A stretch of DNA of 64,000 bases from Prauserella flavalba (GTDB lineage Bacteria; Actinomycetota; Actinomycetes; Mycobacteriales; Pseudonocardiaceae): positions 124,001 to 188,000 of the forward strand of contig NZ_MASU01000011.1 of NCBI RefSeq assembly GCF_003202235.1, read 5' to 3'. Each line of letters begins with the position of its first letter. Within the stretch, counting starts at the first letter, position 1. Position numbers and translations under genes: made by a program. The notes beneath the pieces are model-generated. The model was given only the letters and a program-made list of their open reading frames with translations, did no database searches and was not told the origin of the DNA. Positions 37,301 to 46,111 of this stretch are shown here, in pieces.

Positions 37301-37558
37301 ATGTCCGCACGCATAGCACCCGCCACCGCCGCTCCTGCGCGCATCGTCGACCTCGTCACCCACGACTCCGTCGAGATTCCCGCGGAGTCGGCGGTGATCG
37401 GGCCGTTCCTGCTCGACACGGATAGCTGGAAGCAGGGCGCGAAGCCGGTCCGGGAGTCCGGCGAACCGAACGCCGCCGGGGAGGTCCGGGTCGCCCGCGG
37501 GGTGGTCGACGGCGTCGAGTACATGCTGACTGTCGATGCGGAGGTGCCCGTCCGATGA
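37301..37558 (+). CDS. Small protein of unknown function, first gene of an exporter/peptidase operon
   Basis: An 85-aa protein with an excellent CAGGAGG ribosome-binding site 6 bases before its ATG and GC-rich third positions. No signal peptide, cysteines or membrane segment is visible. The first 15 residues are Ala/Pro-rich; the rest appears beta-rich (SAVIGPFLLDTDSW, EVRVARGVVDGVEYMLTVDAEV). It overlaps the MFS gene by 4 bases (ATGA). Being translated first and coupled to a transporter, and followed by a zinc peptidase, it might be a precursor or a regulator, but there is no homology basis for either. Confidence 0.75.
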   Translation: MSARIAPATAAPARIVDLVTHDSVEIPAESAVIGPFLLDTDSWKQGAKPVRESGEPNAAGEVRVARGVVDGVEYMLTVDAEVPVR

Positions 37559-38967
37559 GCAACGAGACTGTGGTGAGCGGCCTGCCGGTGGCGCAGGGCC
37601 GCGCACGATCGGTGAGCGTGTTGCTGATCGGCTGTGTGCTCGTCTACGGCCTGCTCGAGGCGATGATCCTGCCCGCATTGTCGCTCATTCAGCAGGGGAT
37701 TGGCGCCACGCCGGCGCAAGCCGGGTGGATCATCTCGGCGATGGCGCTCGCCGGCGGGGTCGCTACCCCGGTCGTCGGCAGGCTTGCCGACGTCCGCGAC
37801 CGGCGGGTCGTCTTCCTCGGCGTCCTCGCGATCGTCTGTGCGGGGATCGCGCTCGCAGGGCTGGCCTCCTCGGTCGCGGTGTTCGCGGTCGGCCAGGGCC
37901 TGCAAGGCGTCGGGATCGGCCTCGTGCCTCTGGCCGTCGGCATCGTCCGCGACACCGAGCCACCCGAGAAGCTGCGGAGGACCAACGGCCTACTCGTCGG
38001 TGGAATGGCCGTCGCCAATGCGGGTGGTGTGCTGCTGGCGGGGCCGATCCTCGCCGTGCTCTCGTACCCGTGGCTGTACTGGATCGCCCTGATGGTGCTT
38101 GTACCACTGATGGTGCTCGCTGTCCTCGTGATGCCGTCCTATCCGCCTGCAGTGCGGGGCAGGGTCGACTGGACAGGCGCCGTCCTGCTGGGCATCGGCC
38201 TGGTCGCGCTCCTGCTGGGCGTCACGTTCGTCGCGTCGACCGGGTGGACGTCGGCTCCCGTGCTCGGACTGGGAGCGGTGGCCGTCGTCGCGCTGGCCGT
38301 GTTCGTCGCCGTCGAGCGGCGGGTCGTGGAACCCCTTGTCGACCTGCGGCTGGGCGGCCGGACGGTGACGATCGTCCACGTGACCGCGTTCGCCGCGGGT
38401 GTGGCCTCCACGGTGCTGATGATCGCTGTCCCGACGATCGTGGCGGCACCGGCAGCGACCGGGTACGGGCTGGGCTCGACTCCGGTCGTCACCGGGCTCA
38501 TCATGTTCCCGCTAGGCGTGCTCGGTGCGATCGTCTCCCCGCTGGCCGGCCGATTGGAGAGGCTGGTGGGGTCGCGCACGGTCATGGTGCTCTCCGGGGT
38601 GCTGTTTCTCGTCGCAGGGCTGGTCATGGTGGCCGGCCGGTCCGATGCTGTCGTGCTGGCCGTCGGCGCTGGCCTGGTCGGCGTGGGGGTGGGCCTCGGC
38701 CTCACCCAGGGTGTCAACATCATCGCGCTCACGCTTCCCGCGGACCGCGTCGCGAGCGTCTCCGGGGTCGCCTACGTCCTGCGTGCGGTGGGCCAAGCGG
38801 TCGGTGCTCAGGTGGCCGCCACCGTCATGGCCCTCGAGTTGACGCCGGGTATGCAGCTGCCGAGCTGGAACGCCATCACCTGGGCGTTCCTCGGAGCGAG
38901 CGCCGTGGGTGCCGTCGTGGCGGCGGCGTCTTTCGGGCTTCCCGCCCGACTGGCCAGTTCACGCTGA
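37555..38967 (+). CDS. MFS transporter, DHA2-like
   Basis: A 470-aa exporter-type MFS protein with about fourteen membrane helices. Motif A is GRLADVRDRRVVFLGV, and a motif C-like segment GGMAVANAGGVLLAGPIL follows in helix 5. It belongs with proton-driven drug/metabolite exporters. The ATG overlaps the upstream stop. The peptidase gene starts 33 bases downstream. An export role for the partner peptide or its cleavage product is possible but unproven. Confidence 0.88.
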   Translation: MSNETVVSGLPVAQGRARSVSVLLIGCVLVYGLLEAMILPALSLIQQGIGATPAQAGWIISAMALAGGVATPVVGRLADVRDRRVVFLGVLAIVCAGIALAGLASSVAVFAVGQGLQGVGIGLVPLAVGIVRDTEPPEKLRRTNGLLVGGMAVANAGGVLLAGPILAVLSYPWLYWIALMVLVPLMVLAVLVMPSYPPAVRGRVDWTGAVLLGIGLVALLLGVTFVASTGWTSAPVLGLGAVAVVALAVFVAVERRVVEPLVDLRLGGRTVTIVHVTAFAAGVASTVLMIAVPTIVAAPAATGYGLGSTPVVTGLIMFPLGVLGAIVSPLAGRLERLVGSRTVMVLSGVLFLVAGLVMVAGRSDAVVLAVGAGLVGVGVGLGLTQGVNIIALTLPADRVASVSGVAYVLRAVGQAVGAQVAATVMALELTPGMQLPSWNAITWAFLGASAVGAVVAAASFGLPARLASSR

Positions 38968-39000
38968 CCCGTGTGCGATTGACCGACAAAGGAGCCGATC

Positions 39001-40689
39001 ATGGCGTTGACCATCCGAGCCCTCGCCGACCGCGTGTGGGACCACGTCCTGCGTACCGAGCCGCACTATGCACTGCGCAACGGGCAACCCGTCGAGCGAC
39101 TGCCGTGCGGGTCGCACGAGGAGACGGAAGAAAGAGTCGCGGTGGGCCGGTCCGTGCGCGAGGCGCTCATCGGGATCGACGTTGCCGCGCTCGAGCAGGA
39201 CGAGCGGAATACAGCCGCTCTGCTCCGCTTCGTCGCCGACGACTGGGCGCGCGCCGACGAGTCATGGTGGTGGCACTTCCCGGTGGCGCCCTACCAGATG
39301 TTCGAGTTCAGCCACACGGCGCCGCAGGCGTTCGACGTGATCACCTTCGCCGACTCGACGGCCGACGTCGAGCGTTTCCATGCCCTTGCCGCAGACCTCG
39401 CGCGACGGGTACGCGTGGCGGAAGCGAAGCTTCGCGCGCAGGCCGAGCGTGGCTGGGGGATACCGCGCGCGGCGTTGCCGGGGTTCGTGTCCACGGTCGA
39501 GGGTATGCGCGTCGCGATGCGACGGTGGCTCACCCTCGACGACTCCCGCCTCGAACCCCTGTCACCGGCCCTGCGGGGCAGGCTGCAGGACGGGCTGCGG
39601 CGGGTTGAGGAGAACGACATACTGCCGGCGGTCGACTCGCTCCTGCGCTACCTCGACGGCACGGGGCGTGACACCGCGGCCAGCGGGGTCGGGCTCGGCC
39701 AGTACCCCGGAGGCGAGCGGGCGTACCGGGAACTGGTGCGTCAGTACGCCTCGTTCGACATCTCGCCGGAGGAGGTGCACGAGCTCGGGCTCGCCCAGGT
39801 CGCCGAGCTGACCGAGCAGATGGCGAAGCTCCGCGCCGAGGTGGGTTTCGACGGCGACGAAGCCGCGTACCGGAGAGTGCTCGAAGCGGACGAGCGGTTC
39901 CACGCACGCGGCGCCGACGACGTCGCCGCGACCTACCGGCGGCACATCGCCGCCATCGAGCCACTGGTCGGGCAGTGGTTCTCGGTACTACCCGAAGCAG
40001 GCTACGAGGTCGAACGCCTCGATCCCGAGCTCGAAGCCGGGCTGTCCTACGGCTACTACGAGCAGCCAGGCCCGACAAAACCCGCCGGCCGCTACCGCTA
40101 CAACGGGTCCGGCCTCGACACGAGGTCCCAGATCGACGCGGCGACCCTGATCTACCACGAACTTGTCCCCGGCCACCATTTCCACCTCGCCCGCCAGGAG
40201 GAAGACGCCGCGCTGCACCCGGTCCGCGGCGTGCTCGCCCCCGAGCTGCTCGGTGCCTACACGGAGGGTTGGGCCGAGTACGCCGCGTCGCTCGGGACGG
40301 AGATGGGCCTCTACACCGACCCATGGGATCGCTACGGCCACTACGTCCACCAGCGTTTCACCGCGCAACGGCTCGTCGTCGACACCGGGCTCAACGCGCT
40401 CGGCTGGTCCCTCGAGGAGGCGGCCAGGTACATGGCGTCGACGACCATGGAGTCGCCGGGGCAGATCCGTACCGAAACGCTGCGCTACTCGACCGACATG
40501 CCCGGTCAGGCGCTCGGCTACCGCCTCGGCTTCCTCAAGTTCTGGGAGCTGCGCAGCCGCGCCGCGGAGGCGCTCGGGCCCGCGTTCGACGTCCGCGACT
40601 TCCACGAGATCGTTCTCGGCGCCGGCGCCCTACCGCTCACCGCCGTCGCCGAGAACGTGGCGAGCTTCGTGGCGGAGCGGACCACCTGA
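39001..40689 (+). CDS. DUF885-family zinc metallopeptidase-like protein
   Basis: A 562-aa DUF885 protein. The zinc motif HELVPGHHFH (about residues 387-396; HExxxGHH variant of the family) and the downstream third ligand in YTEGWAEYAASL (about 420-431) are intact, so it is likely an active metallopeptidase or peptide hydrolase. There is no signal peptide, so it acts in the cytosol. AAAGGAG precedes the ATG. It is third in an operon with an 85-aa protein and an MFS exporter, consistent with cleavage of a peptide before or after transport, or with peptide catabolism. The final 60 bases are overlapped antisense by a small ORF. Confidence 0.88.
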   Translation: MALTIRALADRVWDHVLRTEPHYALRNGQPVERLPCGSHEETEERVAVGRSVREALIGIDVAALEQDERNTAALLRFVADDWARADESWWWHFPVAPYQMFEFSHTAPQAFDVITFADSTADVERFHALAADLARRVRVAEAKLRAQAERGWGIPRAALPGFVSTVEGMRVAMRRWLTLDDSRLEPLSPALRGRLQDGLRRVEENDILPAVDSLLRYLDGTGRDTAASGVGLGQYPGGERAYRELVRQYASFDISPEEVHELGLAQVAELTEQMAKLRAEVGFDGDEAAYRRVLEADERFHARGADDVAATYRRHIAAIEPLVGQWFSVLPEAGYEVERLDPELEAGLSYGYYEQPGPTKPAGRYRYNGSGLDTRSQIDAATLIYHELVPGHHFHLARQEEDAALHPVRGVLAPELLGAYTEGWAEYAASLGTEMGLYTDPWDRYGHYVHQRFTAQRLVVDTGLNALGWSLEEAARYMASTTMESPGQIRTETLRYSTDMPGQALGYRLGFLKFWELRSRAAEALGPAFDVRDFHEIVLGAGALPLTAVAENVASFVAERTT

Positions 40690-40887
40690 AAATGCTTGTC
40701 CGACCCGCGGCACGCCAGCTCGCGTCCATTCGGAAAAGCTCTCCAACAGTGCCCGCACGACCGAAGGCACCGAGGCGTGCACGCCCGGTTCGCCGGGGAT
40801 TCCCGTGACCGGCGGGGTGCTGAGTTCTTGCATCAGCTGCTCGAGCACGTCCGGCAGGTAGCTCTCCGGGAACTCCGTCCGCGTCAT
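40630..40887 (-). CDS. Possible small antisense protein or relic
   Basis: An 85-codon minus-strand frame that begins at an ATG (MTRTEFPESYLPDVLEQLM) and reads through the end of the DUF885 gene. The first about 60 codons have GC-rich third positions and a natural amino-acid mix; the last part is antisense to the peptidase. It is divergent from PucR with about 100 bases between. There is no clear RBS. It may be the remnant of a regulatory gene or a real short gene. No family is recognised. Confidence 0.3.
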   Translation of the reverse strand: MTRTEFPESYLPDVLEQLMQELSTPPVTGIPGEPGVHASVPSVVRALLESFSEWTRAGVPRVGQAFSGGPLRHEARHVLGDGGER

Positions 40888-40987
40888 CTGTCGCACGGCA
40901 GGGGGCAAGACACGACATCTGTCGCTCGCAATTCGGGGGATGCTGATGCATAGTTGATCCACGCCACTACCACGGGAGGTGTGCGCG

Positions 40988-42268
40988 ATGGCCGATGACC
41001 TGCAGGACATCGTCGACAACCTGGCCGAGCGGCTGCAGCGGTCCGTGGCGATCGATGACCCGCACATCCGGTTGCTGGCGGCGAGTCGCCATTTCGGTGA
41101 CGAGGACGCAACGCGAGTGTCGTCGGTGCTCAACCGCTCGGTCGCCCCGCAGCTGTGCGAGCAAATCCTCGCGCAAGGCATTGCGCAGTGGACAACGCCG
41201 GGCCGGGTGATCGTGCCACTGGAGGGCACCCTGCCGCGGCTGTGCATCCCGATCCGCTGCGCCGGGTTGCTACTGGGCTACCTGTGGCTCATCGACCCCG
41301 ACTCCACCCTCGGCGATCGGGAGCAGGACGTTGCCCGGGAAGCGGCCGAGCGCGCCGGTGTGGTTTTGTATCGACAGCTCATCGTGCACGAACGCAGCAG
41401 GGCACGGCATGAGGCGATCCTGCGGGAACTCGTGGCCACCGATCGTGCCATCCGCTCCCAGGCCGTGGACGACCTTCGGGCCGAGCAACTGTTCCCGACC
41501 ACCGGCATGTACTTCCAGGTCCTCGGCATGCAGCACCAAGGGCCAGATGGCGTCGCTGCCCCGCAGACCGTCGCCTTGGAAGCCGCCGTCGAAGACGCTC
41601 AGAGCTGGATGTCGCAGCGCTCGGCAGCGCCCGCCTGCGCCCTGATGGCCACCAACAAGTCTCGAGCATGGTTGATGCTCGCCCAGCCCCAACCGCCGTC
41701 TCGCCGGGAGCTGGACACGATCTGCAGCAGACTCACCGCGCGGTTCGACCGGCTCACCCAGGACGGCGTCCAGCTCGTGCTGGGCATCGGAGGCCTCGCC
41801 CACCGCATCGAGGACATTGTCGAGTCCTATCGCCAGGCCTTCCTCGCGGTGCGCGCGGCACAGCTCGTGCCCTCTATCGGACCAGTGGCCCGTTGGGGCG
41901 CACTCGGTCCCTACCAGCTGTTGCTGAGGATGCCTACCGAGGACCTGCTCGCCGCCGCGCAGGTGCCCGCGCTCGTCGCGCTGGACAAAGAAGACGGTCA
42001 TCGTGGGCTCGTCGCCACGCTGGAGGCGTTCCTCGACAACGCCGGCGACGTCGCCCGTACCGCGCGACTCCTGAATGTCCACCGCGCGACGCTGTACCAC
42101 CGGCTCAAGCGAATCGAACAGCTCACCGGCTGCGAGCTGAGCCAGGGAGACGACCGGTTGACCCTGCACCTGGGATTGAAGCTGCGCGCCCTCGCCGCTG
42201 CCCACCGCCACGAGGCAACACCGACCACGGCCGAAGACAGGCCGACAAGAATTCGCTCGGTATCCTGA
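40988..42268 (+). CDS. PucR/CdaR-type transcriptional regulator
   Basis: A 426-aa regulator with an N-terminal sensory region (GAF-like, about residues 10-120), a GGDEF-like middle segment (about 160-290) and a C-terminal PucR HTH_30 (FLDNAGDVARTARLLNVHRATLYHRLKRIEQLTG, about 345-378). The family controls purine, amino-acid or sugar-acid catabolism. ATG 40988 has GGGAGG 8 bases upstream; GTG 40979 is also in frame. It lies between the peptidase operon and a convergent oxidase gene and may control either or both. A short fragment nearly identical to residues 20-45 occurs at 47104-47187 on the minus strand. Confidence 0.9.
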   Translation: MADDLQDIVDNLAERLQRSVAIDDPHIRLLAASRHFGDEDATRVSSVLNRSVAPQLCEQILAQGIAQWTTPGRVIVPLEGTLPRLCIPIRCAGLLLGYLWLIDPDSTLGDREQDVAREAAERAGVVLYRQLIVHERSRARHEAILRELVATDRAIRSQAVDDLRAEQLFPTTGMYFQVLGMQHQGPDGVAAPQTVALEAAVEDAQSWMSQRSAAPACALMATNKSRAWLMLAQPQPPSRRELDTICSRLTARFDRLTQDGVQLVLGIGGLAHRIEDIVESYRQAFLAVRAAQLVPSIGPVARWGALGPYQLLLRMPTEDLLAAAQVPALVALDKEDGHRGLVATLEAFLDNAGDVARTARLLNVHRATLYHRLKRIEQLTGCELSQGDDRLTLHLGLKLRALAAAHRHEATPTTAEDRPTRIRSVS

Positions 42269-42389
42269 CACCGGGTGTCAACCTCCCGGCAGGAGTTGGG
42301 GCGTGTCTCGTGCACAAAAACACCGCCGGACGCGACACATTCCGCGACGGCTCTCGGAATGCCCGGGGTCCCGTCATCGATAATCGTTC

Positions 42390-43688
42390 TCAGCCGAGGA
42401 CCGTGCCTGAGTTCTCCGCGTTGTAGGGGCGTTTGCGGGAGAACGCGGACAGGTCGATCTCCAGTCCGGTGTGCTCGCCGACGAACCGCGCCGGTCGTTC
42501 ATCATGGTCCACACCGTTCTCGGTCTGCTCGATGATCGTCGTGAGGAACTTGCCGATGACTGGCGCGTTCTTGAACTGGTTGCCGCTGGTGCCCATGGCG
42601 ACGTAGAACCCTTCTAGTTCCGTACGGTCGTAGATGGGTGTCCAGTCGCCGGCGACGTCGTAGACGCCCACGACCCCGCGGGCGCGGTTGGGTATCTCCA
42701 ACTCCGGCAGTCGTCGCGCGGCGCGCGTGACTTGTGCCTCGAACACCGGCATCGTCGGATGCATGGTGACCGCATCCGGGTCATCCACCCACTGCAGGGG
42801 ATCACACTCCGGTTCCGTACCGCCGACCAGCAGGCCCCCTCCGACCTCGCCGCGCAGGTACGTCCCCAGGTCCATGTCCGCGATGGAAATCCCGACCCCA
42901 TCACCGGCGCGGTAACCCGCAGGAGCCGCCACATGCGCGACCTCCTGCCGCAATGGCCGGCAAGCCACCGTGAAATCCGCGCCGACGCCGGCGAGCTTGT
43001 TGATCCGCGACGACCACGGCCCCGCGGCGTTGACCACGACGCCACACGGGATCCTGCTGCCGTCGGCACACGTGACGGCCGTTACCCGGCCGTTGGCCCG
43101 CTCGACTCTGTGCACGGTCGCGTGGAATCGGAACTCGGCACCATGGGCTTTCGCGGCAACGGCCAGATTCTGCGCTGCCAGCGCGGGATCGCTCACGAAA
43201 CCCGCGTCGGGCGTGTAGACCGCGCCCAGTGTGGTCTCAGCGTTGGCCCAAAAACGGTCGTCGTCAATGCGCTTTGGGGGCCAGTACCGGCCGACATCGA
43301 TACCAGGTATCCGCTCCCTCAGATCCGCACTCGTCCACTCCTCGAACGGGACGCCGACCTCCTTGAACAGTGGCAGGTACATCGACCGCGGTGCGGCCGG
43401 GACATCCAGCATCGCCAACCCGCATCGCTCGAACCGGGCAAGGCCCCCGACGTCGCTGCCAAGGTGCTCCGCCCACGACCGCCAGGCGAAGTGCGCCTCC
43501 CACGCCGCTGAGACGCTGGCCAAGGTGGAAAAGTTGAACCGCACCACCGCGCTCGACGCGCCCGTGGAGCCATGTCCCGCGCCTCCGGCCTTGTCGACAA
43601 CCGTCACCCGCCAGCCGCGCCGAGCAAGTTCCAGCGCGATCGACGCGCCGACGACACCCGACCCGATCACCACGACATCCGTGGCCAT
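42390..43688 (-). CDS. FAD-dependent oxidoreductase of the DAO family
   Basis: A 432-aa flavoprotein of the D-amino-acid oxidase/sarcosine oxidase type. The dinucleotide-binding GSGVVGASIALELARRGWRV is at residues 9-28. GSTGASSAVVR (about 41-51) binds FAD and NAAGPWSSRI near residue 215 is typical. The C-terminal VGVYDVAGDWTPIYDRT and MGTSGNQFKNAPVIG close the flavin site. It probably oxidises a secondary or D-amino acid to an imine. ATG 43688 is preceded by GGGAGTGGG; longer upstream frames are not supported. It converges on PucR, separated by 121 bases. Confidence 0.9.
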   Translation of the reverse strand: MATDVVVIGSGVVGASIALELARRGWRVTVVDKAGGAGHGSTGASSAVVRFNFSTLASVSAAWEAHFAWRSWAEHLGSDVGGLARFERCGLAMLDVPAAPRSMYLPLFKEVGVPFEEWTSADLRERIPGIDVGRYWPPKRIDDDRFWANAETTLGAVYTPDAGFVSDPALAAQNLAVAAKAHGAEFRFHATVHRVERANGRVTAVTCADGSRIPCGVVVNAAGPWSSRINKLAGVGADFTVACRPLRQEVAHVAAPAGYRAGDGVGISIADMDLGTYLRGEVGGGLLVGGTEPECDPLQWVDDPDAVTMHPTMPVFEAQVTRAARRLPELEIPNRARGVVGVYDVAGDWTPIYDRTELEGFYVAMGTSGNQFKNAPVIGKFLTTIIEQTENGVDHDERPARFVGEHTGLEIDLSAFSRKRPYNAENSGTVLG

Positions 43689-44003
43689 AGACCCACTCCC
43701 TCGCGTTACAGCATGCGCGACGCGGACAACGCACGATGACACCCATTGTCGAGACGCATGGAGCCACGCAGCATCAAGCGTTTGTCGGACCTCTCTTGGC
43801 CAAACGACGTCATCCGTCGAAGACGTGGACCGACCCTGCGAAAGCGCTGTATCTGATCTGCAGCGCCTGCGGTCAGCCAGCACGACGGAGCGTGGCCCAC
43901 CGGCTCGTGCCGTGTCGGTGCCCGATGGGAGAGCTCTGCGACGTCTTCCTCGGCGTTCTTCCGGCATGCCGACGAGTCCGTCGGTGGACTTCTGCCCCGG
44001 CGC
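43689..44003. other. Intergenic region, no gene seen
   Basis: About 315 bases between the DAO gene start and the promoter of the dehydrogenase leader. Frames on both strands lack RBS and coding bias. It should contain the minus-strand promoter of the DAO gene; none is obvious. Confidence 0.45.
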
Positions 44004-44032
44004 TTGCCGCGTCGTGGGGCTCAAACTATGGT
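44004..44032 (+). promoter_or_regulatory. Promoter of the attenuated dehydrogenase operon
   Basis: TTGCCG (44004-44009), 17 bases, TATGGT (44027-44032): a good -35/-10 pair for the housekeeping sigma factor. The leader ATG lies 6 bases after the -10, so transcription probably begins at its first base. Confidence 0.7.
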
Positions 44033-44038
44033 AGGTCC

Positions 44039-44077
44039 ATGGTCTTCGGTTTGATCATTATGTGCGGCGCAGGCTGA
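44039..44077 (+). CDS. Leader peptide rich in branched-chain/aromatic codons
   Basis: A 12-codon ORF reading MVFGLIIMCGAG: Val, Phe, Leu and two Ile codons fall in the first seven codons, matching substrates of the valine/leucine/phenylalanine dehydrogenase encoded 148 bases downstream. The start is leaderless behind TATGGT. Its last four codons plus stop form the left arm of the first hairpin, so the position of the ribosome decides RNA folding. A regulatory role is inferred. Confidence 0.65.
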   Translation: MVFGLIIMCGAG

Positions 44078-44128
44078 CGGATCACCGCCTGCGCCTACCT
44101 CTCGTGCCATTCGCACGGGAGGTTTTTT
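44066..44128 (+). terminator. Attenuator: leader-overlapping hairpin plus intrinsic terminator
   Basis: Hairpin 1: GGCGCAGGC (44066-44074, inside the leader ORF) with GCCTGCGCC (44087-44095), perfect 9 bp. Hairpin 2: CCTCTCGTGC (44098-44107) with GCACGGGAGG (44113-44122), 10 bp with one wobble, then six T (44123-44128), a textbook intrinsic terminator. T-runs are rare elsewhere in this window. It lies about 97 bases before the dehydrogenase ATG, so most transcripts would stop unless termination is relieved. Confidence 0.75.
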
Positions 44129-44224
44129 GTTGGTCCAGCAACCCGCCCTGCTGAGACGGGGCAGTGTTGTCCGATGCCGCCGGCACCCTTCCGGCGGATC
44201 GTCCACTCCCACAAGGAGCCAAGA

Positions 44225-45322
44225 ATGCCTGGTGTTGTCGAATCCACCGAACATGAACAGGTCGTGTCCTGCCGCGATCAAGCCAGCGGACTGCACGCGA
44301 TCATCGCTATCCATTCCACCGTGCTCGGGCCCGCCCTCGGCGGAACCCGGTTCTACCCGTACGGCTCCGAAGAGGACGCGCTCAGCGACGTTCTCCGGCT
44401 CTCGCGCGCGATGACCCACAAGGCGGCGTGCGCGGGCCTGGATCTGGGTGGCGGCAAGGCGGTCATCATCGGCGATCCTGTCGAGCTGAAGACGGAGCCG
44501 CTGTTGCGTGCCTACGGCAGGTTCGTGGAATCCCTGGCAGGCCGCTATTACACGGCCTGCGACGTCGGCACGTTTCCCGACGACATGGACGTGATCGCCC
44601 GGGAAAGCCGCTTCGTGACAGGCAGGACGCGCGCACACGGCGGTGCAGGCGACTCCTCGGAACTGACCGCGTTCGGCGTCTTCATGGCGATGCGCGCGGC
44701 CGCCGCGCACACCTGGGCAACCCCGTCCTTGCGTGGCAGGCGGGTGGGGGTCGCGGGCGCGGGCAAAGTCGGTCGCAGACTGGTCGAACACCTCCTCGCC
44801 GATGGCGCATCGATCGTCGTAGCCGACGTGGCGAGCGCCGCCGTAGACCAACTCCGCAGCCACCACCCGGAGGTCGAGGCCGAGGACCCGCAGAAACTCC
44901 TCGCCCGAGACCTGGACGTCTACGCGCCCTGCGCACTCGGCGGAGTGCTCAACGACGAGACCGTCCCCGCGCTGCAGGCAGAGATCGTGTGCGGAGGTGC
45001 GAACAACCAGCTTGCCCACGCTGGGATCGCCACGCTACTGCGTGAGTACGGCGTCCTCTACCTGCCGGACTATGTGGTCAACGCCGGAGGACTGATCCAG
45101 GTCGCCGACGAGATCGCCGGCTTCAATGAACAGCGCGCCCGCGCGCGCGCTGAAAAGATCTTCGACACCTGCCAGCGCATCCTCGCCATGGCAACCGACC
45201 ACGACATCTCGCCGGCTCAGGCGGCCGACCACCTCGCCGAACAGCGCATCGCCGACATCGCCCGCCCGCGTGGCAGCTGGAGGCTGGACCAGGCCACCGC
45301 GCCGCGCGAGGTCGCGCCGTGA
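44225..45322 (+). CDS. Valine/leucine-type amino acid dehydrogenase
   Basis: A 365-aa NAD-dependent branched-chain amino acid dehydrogenase that interconverts Val/Leu (or Phe) and the 2-oxo acids. The substrate domain has [18 protein letters not shown] with the catalytic lysines (Lys66 and Lys78) and Asp113 in DVGT. The NAD domain begins [13 protein letters not shown] (about residue 185). Length matches the 364-aa Streptomyces valine dehydrogenase. AAGGAG precedes the ATG at 44225. A leader peptide and intrinsic terminator upstream imply attenuation. The next gene overlaps by 4 bases. Val versus Leu versus Phe preference cannot be set by eye. Confidence 0.9.
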   Translation: MPGVVESTEHEQVVSCRDQASGLHAIIAIHSTVLGPALGGTRFYPYGSEEDALSDVLRLSRAMTHKAACAGLDLGGGKAVIIGDPVELKTEPLLRAYGRFVESLAGRYYTACDVGTFPDDMDVIARESRFVTGRTRAHGGAGDSSELTAFGVFMAMRAAAAHTWATPSLRGRRVGVAGAGKVGRRLVEHLLADGASIVVADVASAAVDQLRSHHPEVEAEDPQKLLARDLDVYAPCALGGVLNDETVPALQAEIVCGGANNQLAHAGIATLLREYGVLYLPDYVVNAGGLIQVADEIAGFNEQRARARAEKIFDTCQRILAMATDHDISPAQAADHLAEQRIADIARPRGSWRLDQATAPREVAP

Positions 45323-45627
45323 CGAGAGTCGACTCCGAGCGCGGCACGACGACGGAGGACGCGTTCGTTCGGCAACGCCTCGGCATGCACGTCGCCGGAT
45401 TCGACGGGGTCCTGCGCGTCATCAGCCTGCTGCACCAACGGCGTTACGCAGTGCGCTCACTCCGCATGGAACCCACCGGTGTCCAGACCTGGATGCTCCA
45501 CCTCGTCGTCGACACCACCCCACCCGATGCAACGACGAACCTGCTCGTCAAAAGACTCAACCGGCTGCCAAGCACGCTCAAAGTCCGCCCCAAGGCAACC
45601 AAGGCGATCAGTTCAATCTGGGACTAG
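45319..45627 (+). CDS. ACT-like small protein coupled to the dehydrogenase
   Basis: A 102-aa protein beginning at a GTG that overlaps the dehydrogenase stop. Residues about 22-90 resemble the ACT fold of acetolactate synthase small subunits ([27 protein letters not shown], then [26 protein letters not shown]). ACT domains bind amino acids, so it may be a feedback or sensor subunit for the dehydrogenase. No catalytic acetolactate synthase gene is nearby. The last bases abut an IS481 relic, so the C-terminus may be affected. Confidence 0.7.
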   Translation: MTRVDSERGTTTEDAFVRQRLGMHVAGFDGVLRVISLLHQRRYAVRSLRMEPTGVQTWMLHLVVDTTPPDATTNLLVKRLNRLPSTLKVRPKATKAISSIWD

Positions 45628-45960
45628 CCGTACCGCCCGGCAGACTGCGTCTGGCCCGGTGCGCGGTGAAGGAACGCCGACCACTGCGCCGAGCACCGGA
45701 GCGCTTCCAGTCCCGGTCTCCACCGCGCAGCGCCGGGCCCGCATCAAAGTCCGGGTGCTGCGCCGGTGGGGCCCGGCGCGGACGGCGTTCTTCCTGGGAT
45801 TGAACCCATCCACGGTGCACCGGGTGCAGGTCCGCTCCGGGCTCGCCTGCTGTGCGGAGCGGCGATCGCGCAGCGACCGGAGCTCTGGCGAGTGGTCGTA
45901 CCGAGAGCGCCGAACCTCGACCCGATCGGTGCGGGCCGCCCCGCGATCGAGGGCTGCCTG
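45624..45960 (+). pseudogene. IS481-family transposase relic (frameshifted, truncated)
   Basis: In one frame GRLRLARCAVKERRPLRRAPERFQ (about 45642-45713) matches the N-terminal HTH of IS481 transposases. After a frameshift, VLRRWGPARTAFFLGLNPSTVHRV (about 45752-45823) matches the second HTH, followed by a decayed DRxxGE segment. The catalytic DDE domain is missing. Two frames and no start codon show it is dead. It marks past insertion beside the ACT gene. Confidence 0.65.
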
Positions 45961-46111
45961 CTGTTCGCAGCGTCGTGGCGTCCTCTCAGACGCTGGGGAG
46001 CGCCGGCGTGTTCCGGTCCGCGTCCGCGTGAAGGCGGGCGGCAAACTTGCGTGCGTGCCAAGGTGGGCAGCGTGGGTCGGCAAAGGAAGCTCGACTAGGG
46101 ACGAGGACGTT

